From: an uncultured Granulosicoccaceae bacterium
Lineage (GTDB): Bacteria; Pseudomonadota; Gammaproteobacteria; Granulosicoccales; Granulosicoccaceae
Length of the DNA stretch: 64,000 nucleotides
Assembly: GCA_937998875.1 (NCBI GenBank)
Contig: CALLBO010000051.1
Span: 1 to 64,000, forward strand
Direction: 5' to 3'
Shown: positions 25,799-33,845 of the stretch, one piece after another
How positions within the stretch are numbered: the first letter of the stretch is position 1
How the letters are laid out: every line of letters begins with the position of its first letter
Notes under the pieces: generated by a model
Told to the model about the DNA's origin: nothing
The model's input: the letters and a program-made list of their open reading frames with translations, nothing else
Databases searched by the model: none
Position numbers and translations under genes: made by a program

Positions 25799-27851
25799 AA
25801 GTAAGACCTTTTCTTATATTGCGAACAATGTTCACGTATTTTTTTAGTCCTGACGCAGTGATAGAACCAGACTGTTGCTGACGCTCCACTACCAGAGAAG
25901 CAATCGTCTTTTCTACACTGGTAAACTCACCTGACTCAATGTCCAGGTATCCCGGATACTCGATGTAACAAATGTACACCAGCTCCGCCAGGCTACGCTT
26001 ACGGGTTCGCCGCTCAAAATCACATCGATCCGTCGTCAGTCCCCAGCCCGCGTAGAAGGGCCTTCCATAAGTAACGACCTGTTTGCCGCAAAGTAGCGCT
26101 TCAAGCCCCGCAAGCGAGGTCATTGTGTGCACCTGCTCACACAAATTCAGTGTGACCTCGATCGATAAACCAGCCTCTATGTGATCACAGAAGGTCGCAA
26201 TGTCACGATAGCTTGCAATTCCATCGCTGCGATTGCCGCTCACCACATCAGGATGTGGCTTGTAGACGATCAGCGCCTCAGGGTTAGCCGACCTTACCGC
26301 TTCAAGTAGTTTGTAATTACTATTAATGGACGAAGTGCCATAGCGTAGTGACGCATCACCTTCAACCTGACCGATAACAAGCAGTACTTTTTTTCCGGCG
26401 TAAAAAGAAATATCCGAAATGCCACTGTCAGAGGAGGTGTATTTACTGATCCGGTTTTCCAGCAATAAGCCGATCAGCGACTCGGCCCGTGCTGTTTCTT
26501 CTGCTGTGCAATCACGGTGTTGCAACAAGTGCTCAAGACGCGACGGCCTGGTTGCATCGAAGTAGATACCCAGATCATCGACAACGAGTGATCGGGGCGC
26601 TGTAAAATTACTGCCAAGACCAACGGATCTGACAAAACCATCTTCCATGCGGGCAACCTGATGTTGTTGCAGCAGCTGCTCAGATTTACTGTCTGCCTCA
26701 CCACACCCCCACACCATAACCGGAGCGTTTTCGTTCGCTGCCATATCTGGCACTTCAGTTAGTTCTTTCAAAGATACATACTGATGCTTGTATTCAGCGG
26801 CCATCATGTATCTGTCTACGTAACGTTTCTTCCATGGAGTAATCCCAAGCAGGCGATAATCTCCACCAACACGATCTAGCTGTCTGTGTTGCTCAACAAT
26901 ATGATCAATAATTTCCGCCAGCGTGCAAACACACCCACTGACCGGATCAATATATGTCGGATAGATTAGATAGGCTGCTGCAAATACTTCCAGCAAATCC
27001 CGCTCTACGACACGTCTAGCAACTGGTTTTCTATCAGTGGTTAATCCCCAGCTGGCGTAGAAGGGCTGACCAAAACACACCACGGGAACTTTGTGCAACA
27101 GTAGTTCAAAGCCATACAACGAAGTACCCACATACGCCGCCTTGCATTGAGCCAGCCGGTGCGGGGAGATTTCATCGCTGATCAGTTTGACGCCAAGCTC
27201 AGTTGCAAACTGCGACAAGTACCCTTGTTTGCGGCCGGCCAATACCTCCGGATGTACTTTAACGAGTACATGCTCCGCACCATGTTCAGCGACCGCCTGC
27301 TGCAGCATACTGGCAAAATCTTCAGCTGCCATACCACCGAACGAGACAGATTGATCACCAACAGTTTGATCAACCACCAATACAAACGAAGATTCATCAT
27401 TGGCGGACTCCACAGCATCAGTACGAACGTTGTACTTGCTGATTCGATGGTCGATCAGACGCTGCATCAGATTTTTTGCTTCTAACTTCGTCACTGTGTC
27501 TGTCAGCTGCCATGAACATTTGTCCAGGCCATTAAGAATATTTTCCAGACGTGACGGACAAGTGGAGTCGTAGTAAATACCTACCGGATCACTAACAACG
27601 GAATATTTGCGGTGTCTTCCACCGCGACCAAAAGAACACACAAACCCGTCTTCGAGTCTTATGTGTGGCAGACCGGTCGCACGCGCAAGGTATGCAGAAA
27701 ATTTGCTGTAACGCTTATGGCCCCAGGAATAGATCGCCTTGCAGCACTTGCCACGTAACAGCAAAGGATTCCGACTCAATCGCTCAACACCGAGAAACAT
27801 CTCGACGTTTGGGATTTTTCCTATACCGGAAGAGAGAGTGAAACCCTGCAA
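25788..27851 (-). CDS. kpsC: KpsC-like capsule beta-Kdo transferase
   Basis: Extends the poly-Kdo linker of group 2 capsules with alternating linkages. The 687-residue protein (E. coli KpsC has 675) contains two related halves. Each has RLEDGFV/RMEDGFVRS, GIYYDST/GIYFDAT-PSRLE, and the later VKVHPEV or YKPHPDV and CFGQPFYASWGL or YGRPFYAGWGL motifs. Both active regions look intact. The start is TTG at 27851, 17 bases after the preceding unknown gene. Confidence 0.93.
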   Translation of the reverse strand: MQGFTLSSGIGKIPNVEMFLGVERLSRNPLLLRGKCCKAIYSWGHKRYSKFSAYLARATGLPHIRLEDGFVCSFGRGGRHRKYSVVSDPVGIYYDSTCPSRLENILNGLDKCSWQLTDTVTKLEAKNLMQRLIDHRISKYNVRTDAVESANDESSFVLVVDQTVGDQSVSFGGMAAEDFASMLQQAVAEHGAEHVLVKVHPEVLAGRKQGYLSQFATELGVKLISDEISPHRLAQCKAAYVGTSLYGFELLLHKVPVVCFGQPFYASWGLTTDRKPVARRVVERDLLEVFAAAYLIYPTYIDPVSGCVCTLAEIIDHIVEQHRQLDRVGGDYRLLGITPWKKRYVDRYMMAAEYKHQYVSLKELTEVPDMAANENAPVMVWGCGEADSKSEQLLQQHQVARMEDGFVRSVGLGSNFTAPRSLVVDDLGIYFDATRPSRLEHLLQHRDCTAEETARAESLIGLLLENRISKYTSSDSGISDISFYAGKKVLLVIGQVEGDASLRYGTSSINSNYKLLEAVRSANPEALIVYKPHPDVVSGNRSDGIASYRDIATFCDHIEAGLSIEVTLNLCEQVHTMTSLAGLEALLCGKQVVTYGRPFYAGWGLTTDRCDFERRTRKRSLAELVYICYIEYPGYLDIESGEFTSVEKTIASLVVERQQQSGSITASGLKKYVNIVRNIRKGLTYAA

Positions 27852-27868
27852 AATTCTTATCGTCCCTG

Positions 27869-28504
27869 CTAGTTAATAAGACTAAGCGCAATGCCTGCAG
27901 CAACCGCGCAAACACTTGCATCAACAACGAGGGATTTCCAATGGCTTAGCAGAGTCTGTATGAGCAACTGCAAATCAGTCATGCGTTCCTGATCGTGTCG
28001 GTCAATGTCATTGGCGGCGATCTCATCCAGAGATATCTCGTCCGAGGATACCGGTGACGGGGCTGGTTTCTGCGAATCATCAGGCTCGCTTCCCAGCACC
28101 AGATCACCAAGTTGTCGCAGCACGGATGCGCCGTTGTCTTCAGGACTCTGGCTTGCCGCTTGCCCGATGATCGTCAATAAACCACCACTGATGCCCATCT
28201 CCCGCGCCGACTTCTGTAATACAACCACTTCCTCCTGAAGGGATACCAGTTTTTTCAGGGTAGCCTCACAGTACGCATGGCGCTCACTGTCGGTGTCACC
28301 ATGAGGTACTTTAGCGATGTCGATTGCCTGTAAAACCGGTGCACTGTCTATGTCACCGGTAGCTTCAGCGGCATCTACGATGAAACGGTTTAACACCAAA
28401 GCCTCAGCACCGTACTGAATCAGCTCACGCTTACCGGCCAGCAGACTGGTAAAAGTCTGGCTGTATTCTTCAATGAGAGAGGGTTTTTCTGCTGCCGACG
28501 CCAT
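27869..28504 (-). CDS. Unknown protein with C-terminal membrane anchor
   Basis: I do not recognise this protein. From ATG 28504 it has 211 residues: a mostly helical, acidic body with SERHAYCEATLKKLVSLQEEVVVLQK (possible coiled coil), a Pro/Ser-rich stretch and a final hydrophobic helix (about 190-211). That layout suggests a tail-anchored inner-membrane protein. The frame continues to 28663, so ATG 28576 is also possible. It lies between an MFS gene and kpsC, all in the same direction, which hints at a capsule-related role. Confidence 0.6.
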   Translation of the reverse strand: MASAAEKPSLIEEYSQTFTSLLAGKRELIQYGAEALVLNRFIVDAAEATGDIDSAPVLQAIDIAKVPHGDTDSERHAYCEATLKKLVSLQEEVVVLQKSAREMGISGGLLTIIGQAASQSPEDNGASVLRQLGDLVLGSEPDDSQKPAPSPVSSDEISLDEIAANDIDRHDQERMTDLQLLIQTLLSHWKSLVVDASVCAVAAGIALSLIN

Positions 28505-28626
28505 TTCGCGCACGCTTATTTTGTTGATCAGTCTACAGTTGCAGAAAACAAGCCAGCGAAGACTGACACGAGACATCCCGCCCGCCGTCTGAGAAATCAC
28601 CTCTGTTACCGCGACGCACCGGCAAG

Positions 28627-29826
28627 TCAGCTCGGCTCGTGCATCGCATCTCTGATTAGCCACAAACCGCCGAACGCCAGAATAAAAAGCGCGACGATTA
28701 ACGCATCGTAGCCACCAGCCACCCAGAGCAGGGAACCAACGTATGGAGAAGCAGCTGCGCCAATTAAATAGAAGAAGGCAAGCAAGCCGGATTTCGCACC
28801 GAAGTTTCCATCACCCAGAATGTCTCTGGCAATCACAGGCCGGATGATACTCAACGTGCCATAGCCACTGCCGAACACCACAGCAAACAACACCGCCTGC
28901 GCCAGACCAAGCTGCTCGCTAAACAGCAGAACCATTGCAGAGCCCATAAAAATAAAAGCACCGTAGACAACCGACTTGTGGCTCAATTGATTCTGTAAAA
29001 CGGTAATGAAAATCCTGCCTATCACCTGCATCGGGCCAATCAGACTTGCAACAAAAACGGACACGCCCAACGCCATGCCACGGTCGCTGAGAATAGGCAG
29101 TAAATGGTGAAATGTAGCTCCATGCACCAACGCTAAAACAGCAAACGCAATAGCCAGCTTCAAAAATGTTGCGTTGCGGAGGTACGCTACCTTATCGGTA
29201 CTATTCGATAACGTAGCTGATTGCATAGCACCAAGCCGATCACTTTCAACAGCTGTCGCCCCCAGATAAAGTAACGGTGCAGCAATTAAAACAGTTGCCA
29301 CCGCAAATACCCGAACTACTGTCTGCCAATCCCATTGATTAGCGATGTAATGGGCTGCCGGAAAACTGATGGTACTTGCAAAACCCGCTACCAAAGTTAC
29401 CAGTATGATTCCCTGCTTTGCACTCCTGCCATAGGCGCGGGTCAACAGCGCGAAGCAAGGCTCATACAAACAAGCAGCAAAGCAACAGCCAATAACAGCC
29501 CACAATGCATAAAACTGCATAAGACCTGTCACAATCGATACAAGATAAAGACAGAACCCACCAGTGACTGCGCCGCCAGTGAGTAACAACGGCCCGAGGC
29601 CACGATCAATCAACTTGCCGAATAGCGGAGAAAACAATGCAGACACCAGCAATGCCAGCGTTATCGCACCGGTTATTTCCACTTTAGACCAGAAGAATGC
29701 AGCTTCCCAACGAAGGAGCAAGGCCGGAAAAACATAAACGAGACATGCCCAAACCGTAGTCTGACCTATCGCGAGCAGGATAAGCGCTGATTTACCCGGT
29801 GTGAGGTTTTCCGAAGCAGTGTGCAT
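28627..29826 (-). CDS. MFS transporter
   Basis: A 399-residue inner-membrane carrier with about 12 hydrophobic helices. The loop FGKLIDRGLGPLLL matches the MFS loop 2-3 pattern. Closest in feel to oxalate/monocarboxylate-type MFS proteins, but the substrate cannot be told. It stands in the capsule locus between the GT29-like gene and the tail-anchored unknown, 48 bases after the former. A role in precursor uptake is only a guess from position. Confidence 0.8.
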   Translation of the reverse strand: MHTASENLTPGKSALILLAIGQTTVWACLVYVFPALLLRWEAAFFWSKVEITGAITLALLVSALFSPLFGKLIDRGLGPLLLTGGAVTGGFCLYLVSIVTGLMQFYALWAVIGCCFAACLYEPCFALLTRAYGRSAKQGIILVTLVAGFASTISFPAAHYIANQWDWQTVVRVFAVATVLIAAPLLYLGATAVESDRLGAMQSATLSNSTDKVAYLRNATFLKLAIAFAVLALVHGATFHHLLPILSDRGMALGVSVFVASLIGPMQVIGRIFITVLQNQLSHKSVVYGAFIFMGSAMVLLFSEQLGLAQAVLFAVVFGSGYGTLSIIRPVIARDILGDGNFGAKSGLLAFFYLIGAAASPYVGSLLWVAGGYDALIVALFILAFGGLWLIRDAMHEPS

Positions 29827-29874
29827 ATCGCTACGGTATCACGCTGTCATTCACCAGGTTTAACCGGAGTGTGA

Positions 29875-30810
29875 TCAGGCTTCAACAAACAAGCTCAAAC
29901 AACTATTTTTCAGGGATGCGAGCAAACGATCTCTGATGAGAGTTTCAGCCTCCCAGTTATGCCGATCTGAGGCAGGCACACTATCATAACTGTGATTGGT
30001 CAGCGGCTGTCCACTCGAAAAGCCCGCAACGTACCCTTTAAGCACCCCGGTATTCCGAGAGGCGATCGCCTCTATCCATGCCAACATAAGAACCCCGGCT
30101 GATGGACTGCAGCCAAGCTCTTTATAAAGGGAACTCCATATTCCGACCGGTACGGTATAAATCGCTTCTTTGTTTTTTTCATTTGCGAGCTTCCGCCATA
30201 CCCGGCTTCGACGATAAAAAATATCGTTGCCTGTAATGCACATTGTATCGGCGTCGATTGTCAGCCTCTTATTCCATGAGGGCGTTACCACATGAACCGA
30301 AGCAATGTCTGTAATTCTATTGTTGTTTTGATAGCTGTTAAAGTACACCCGCGTGCCTAAGCCCGAACCCCCGCCGTTGTATTGCAATACACCGCCCGGT
30401 GCGTTGCCAACTACTGAGAATCCTCCAGACTTCACTATTGCAGATTCAAACGAGATACTTACAGGATTCAGTACTCCATCCAAAAACTTCAGGCAAGCAT
30501 TCTCGTTTCTGGAAAGCCTCGGCACAGCCAGCCCGTGACGCTTGCTATACGACAACACATGAAAGTACCTTGTCATGTTTTTTGATGCAGTAGTAAACCC
30601 GGCTAGCAATTCGTGTGCAGCATCAGTCTCACCGGACTGAAGATAAAGCGATGCCAGGTAGTAGACCGTCTCCCTGCATTGATTTACTCCGTTCGATTCT
30701 CTGATCCTGTGCAACATCTCTACATTATAATCACCGGTTGTAGCCAGTTGGTTCAGCCGGGAAAATACAGCTTTGGACTCAGGACGTAACGTAAGGCATA
30801 AGCTAATCAC
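29875..30810 (-). CDS. GT29 (sialyltransferase)-like glycosyltransferase
   Basis: A 311-residue protein with three features of GT29 sialyltransferases: a nucleotide-binding L-like motif (FSVVGNAPGG followed by a GxG-rich turn and YFN), an S-like motif (CSPSAGVLMLAW followed by GYVAGF), and an HxxxxE motif (RHNWEAE). Family members transfer a sialic-acid-type sugar from a CMP donor. The N-terminal 110 residues look like a helical repeat region (YYLASLYLQSGETDAAHELL resembles TPR). GTG 30810 directly follows the stop of the preceding gene. The assignment is by motif only; the actual donor is unknown. Confidence 0.55.
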   Translation of the reverse strand: MISLCLTLRPESKAVFSRLNQLATTGDYNVEMLHRIRESNGVNQCRETVYYLASLYLQSGETDAAHELLAGFTTASKNMTRYFHVLSYSKRHGLAVPRLSRNENACLKFLDGVLNPVSISFESAIVKSGGFSVVGNAPGGVLQYNGGGSGLGTRVYFNSYQNNNRITDIASVHVVTPSWNKRLTIDADTMCITGNDIFYRRSRVWRKLANEKNKEAIYTVPVGIWSSLYKELGCSPSAGVLMLAWIEAIASRNTGVLKGYVAGFSSGQPLTNHSYDSVPASDRHNWEAETLIRDRLLASLKNSCLSLFVEA

Positions 30811-31827
30811 TCAGGTAATAACCGTCTTCTTCTGCAGGGCACGGCCGATCAGTCGCAACACTCTGAATTCCGAGTCTTTGAAAAACGCATCGGGATCGTC
30901 AATCAACTTTGCTAACTTACGCACCAGCCTTGTTTTTCTATCCTGTAAAACGTTCGCTATTTTTTCAGATGGCGAATAGTAAGGCCTTATAACTGGAGTC
31001 GAATCACTCAACACCAACGTACTCAACCAATCATCCCTTCCACCACCCGGTTCTACTAAACCGGACGAATTTTCACTAAACGAGTTTTCTACGTCCTCAA
31101 CTTGATTGACGGCGTTGTTCAAACCCGAAGTACTGTTTCCAACCAACCGATAGGACAGTGCCAGTTCAACAGACGCCTCCGGAACAGATACACCTGATTG
31201 ATTAAAAACCTCACAGCCAACTGCCTGTAAATATCGATTCACTATAGGGAAAGCGGGCTCATCCCGAAACTCGCTTCCCGCTACCAGTTTGCACGAGCAC
31301 CCGGTACATGCCGCATCCAGAACGCGCATGGTATTTATAAAGATAACTTCCGTGGCCTGACGATAAATGCTGTGCATCGCACCCGGTGACATCCAGTCAG
31401 GCTCGACCATCTGCACTTCAACATCTGAGGAGACACTCAGGCCGATTTTATTGCCGTATTGATTGTAGGCTTCCCGACCAAGAACCATGATGCGACCGAC
31501 TTGCTTCCCGCTTACCAGTTTAACAACGATTGGAACAACCTCAGCCTCATCAGGAGCGCCATCTATGTCCAGAACAAACGTACCGGCTATCGTTTCACTA
31601 CGACTGACCTCTCCACAATATTCGTACACAACCGGAGACACATCCGGCAAACGAAAGTCATGCATCTCGATAAATTGTGGAGAATTTAGGTGAACCAGAA
31701 TATGGTTGCAAAGCAAAGAGCCTGGAAAAGCAACCCTCAAGCCTGCCTTACCAGCCAGACGTAACTCCGCCTCTTGGTGCGAGCGCCAACTACATTTTTC
31801 CTGCAACGACTTATTCAATGCACGCAT
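30811..31827 (-). CDS. Unknown capsule-locus protein, possibly glycosyltransferase-like
   Basis: I cannot name this 338-residue protein. A central segment (MHSIYRQATEVIFINTMRVLDAACTGC) recalls the GT-B pattern seen in KpsC/KpsS-type transferases. The C-terminus (RKLAKLIDDPDAFFKDSEFRVLRLIGR) resembles the basic RKLxKLxxDPxxFFxDS tail common in capsule and LPS assembly proteins. There is no signal peptide or TM helix. It overlaps the upstream GT4-like gene by 13 bases and abuts the GT29-like gene, so the three are surely co-expressed. Confidence 0.6.
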   Translation of the reverse strand: MRALNKSLQEKCSWRSHQEAELRLAGKAGLRVAFPGSLLCNHILVHLNSPQFIEMHDFRLPDVSPVVYEYCGEVSRSETIAGTFVLDIDGAPDEAEVVPIVVKLVSGKQVGRIMVLGREAYNQYGNKIGLSVSSDVEVQMVEPDWMSPGAMHSIYRQATEVIFINTMRVLDAACTGCSCKLVAGSEFRDEPAFPIVNRYLQAVGCEVFNQSGVSVPEASVELALSYRLVGNSTSGLNNAVNQVEDVENSFSENSSGLVEPGGGRDDWLSTLVLSDSTPVIRPYYSPSEKIANVLQDRKTRLVRKLAKLIDDPDAFFKDSEFRVLRLIGRALQKKTVIT

Positions 31828-32846
31828 TCTAAATGCTCAAACAAAGTTGGTAGTCGGCTGGACACGGAGAACCGCTGCTGCAACCCTCGAACAATTGACT
31901 GACTATTTCTTACCGATGCATCGCCACCCAGGGCTTCACTCAGAGCGCGCTGCCAATGCTGTTTATCACTGACCAGCCACGATAACTCGTTATCGTGATC
32001 GCACATATCCTGATTACTACTCGCCACGACAGGGGTGCCCACAGAAACAGACTCTATCAACTTTACCGCTGACTTCGATTGATTGAACTCATTCTCCAAT
32101 AGTGGCGCAACAGATACATCCACAAGTGAAAGCAGATGCAGATAATCACTATAAGCTGCATACGAAAGATGCGTTACATTAGGCAGAGATTCGTAATCCT
32201 GCGGATTCATTCTTCCCACAATCAAAAGTCTTGCACCGGTACTCAGAATATCTCCCAATACGCTTGAGATGGATTTAAAATCCTCACTGTGACCACGACT
32301 ACCAGGAAAATAGCCAATGGTCTTTTTATCTGAATCTGCTTTATAGCACACGGGCCAGATGAAAGTACGTGGCAGGGAATTCGGCAGCACAGTAGTATTT
32401 GCATCCGGAAACAACGCTGATACTTTCTCAGACAAATAAGCCGTAGACACCAGAAAACTGCTAAAACACCGCGCAGCAGCATGAGTATTTTCAAATTGAC
32501 GCTGCACTTTAGATAGCGCTTTACCACCACTGACATGCTGCGGACTATGTGGTGCAAACTGCGGGTCAAATATCAGATCATCATAGTCTGCATGAATCTG
32601 TAAGCCAGCATCCTGACAACGATTAAAGACAGCAGAAAACCGCCTACTCCAAGTCGGACGATGAAATACGACATGATCGAAACCGCGTAGAGTGGTTCTC
32701 GACACGCGATCCAGCGCAAGTACTGCACTATTGCAACCGTGCGATATAAGAGCATCTGCGTAGTGGTAACAACGATGTCGTGCTGATGGGTGCTGCCATG
32801 CGCGCTGACCATATCTGGTATCAGTCAAATACAGTACTGAGGTCAT
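31815..32846 (-). CDS. GT4-like glycosyltransferase
   Basis: A 343-residue cytoplasmic transferase of GT-B type. The C-terminal half has IGYFPGSRGHSEDF, RLLIVGRM, and SAVKLIESVSVGTPVVASS, the last being the usual sugar-nucleotide binding region. The N-terminal half (YDDLIFDPQF) resembles acceptor domains of capsule and LPS transferases. I chose ATG 32846, nine bases after AGGGG; TTG 32855 is open in frame. Donor and acceptor are unknown; the context implies assembly of the capsule repeat unit. Confidence 0.78.
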   Translation of the reverse strand: MTSVLYLTDTRYGQRAWQHPSARHRCYHYADALISHGCNSAVLALDRVSRTTLRGFDHVVFHRPTWSRRFSAVFNRCQDAGLQIHADYDDLIFDPQFAPHSPQHVSGGKALSKVQRQFENTHAAARCFSSFLVSTAYLSEKVSALFPDANTTVLPNSLPRTFIWPVCYKADSDKKTIGYFPGSRGHSEDFKSISSVLGDILSTGARLLIVGRMNPQDYESLPNVTHLSYAAYSDYLHLLSLVDVSVAPLLENEFNQSKSAVKLIESVSVGTPVVASSNQDMCDHDNELSWLVSDKQHWQRALSEALGGDASVRNSQSIVRGLQQRFSVSSRLPTLFEHLECVH

Positions 32847-32865
32847 TGCAAACAACCCCTGCTGG

Positions 32866-33834
32866 TCAGCCGGGCACGATCAACGGACTATTAGCCAACT
32901 CGAATTTTCCATCTATTGTTCGTATGGAAATTCGATCACCGGGTACAACACTGCCGAGCTCATCAAGAGATAGAGAAAATCCGCAGTTACCACTAACATG
33001 CAGGCCTTTGCGTTGAAGATCTTCACGAAATAAATCTGCGGTTACCTGCTTACGGACATTTCCATTTATGGTAACTTCAACCTGGGCAGGCTCACTTGAC
33101 TCTCTATCGACAGTCCAGCCAATTACCCTTCCTTCCTTTATCCGTCCGACGCTGCCACAGAATCGCTTCATCGTTTTAAATCCGCGTTCACCGATTGTGG
33201 ATTGCGCATTAAACCCCTCAACAGCAGCATGGTAAAGCTCTACATCCTTTTGATTCAGCTCCGCTATCTCTTCAAGCTCAGCCTCTGTCGCAACACTATC
33301 AGCCAGGCCTTTATACTTTCCGACATTAAGCCTGACCAGGGGCAGGTTGGTACCATATCGTTGATTAAACTTTTCCAGGCTGCTTTGATAGTCTTCGGTA
33401 ATACCAAAGAAGTCCAGATCTTCCGGTACACAACCAGCCATCGAAGTGTGCTGTCGATTCTGAAAGTGCGGCCGGGTGTAGAACTCCCGCAGGTCGCCTT
33501 CAAAATCATAATGAGAGGCAAAATGTATATACTCCGAGATTACTCTGTCGACCGGATTGCGAAAAAAAGTCACCACCGGTGAATCTGGAAATATTTCACG
33601 ATATTTAGCGAGCGTAAAGTGTCCGGTCAGAAACTTATGTTCAACACCGGTTTGACGCAATTTCGCCACATCATCAGAATCGTAAAAAGCACTGCGGATA
33701 TCCTCGGAAGTACTGGCAGATTTATCTCCGTAGTCATTCAGCACCTGATCCGGACCAAAGTACTGTTCCGCACTCTTCCTAAAACTTGTACCAGCGGTCT
33801 TTGGAATGTGCAGGTAAATTATCGGAAATTGCAT
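32866..33834 (-). CDS. Sulfotransferase with C-terminal accessory module
   Basis: Likely transfers sulfate from PAPS to a carbohydrate. The N-terminal domain (1 to about 225) has the 5'-phosphosulfate loop HIPKTAGTSFRK and the 3'-phosphate motif FFRNPVDRVISEYIHF. The C-terminal 90 residues (from GRVIGWTVDRESSEPAQVEV to FSLSLDELG) form a predicted beta-rich module of the GW-DR type that I have seen fused to glycosyltransferases and other capsule enzymes. It lies 11 bases after the GT2 gene. It suggests the exported polysaccharide is sulfated. Confidence 0.85.
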   Translation of the reverse strand: MQFPIIYLHIPKTAGTSFRKSAEQYFGPDQVLNDYGDKSASTSEDIRSAFYDSDDVAKLRQTGVEHKFLTGHFTLAKYREIFPDSPVVTFFRNPVDRVISEYIHFASHYDFEGDLREFYTRPHFQNRQHTSMAGCVPEDLDFFGITEDYQSSLEKFNQRYGTNLPLVRLNVGKYKGLADSVATEAELEEIAELNQKDVELYHAAVEGFNAQSTIGERGFKTMKRFCGSVGRIKEGRVIGWTVDRESSEPAQVEVTINGNVRKQVTADLFREDLQRKGLHVSGNCGFSLSLDELGSVVPGDRISIRTIDGKFELANSPLIVPG

Positions 33835-33845
33835 AGTCAGAACCG

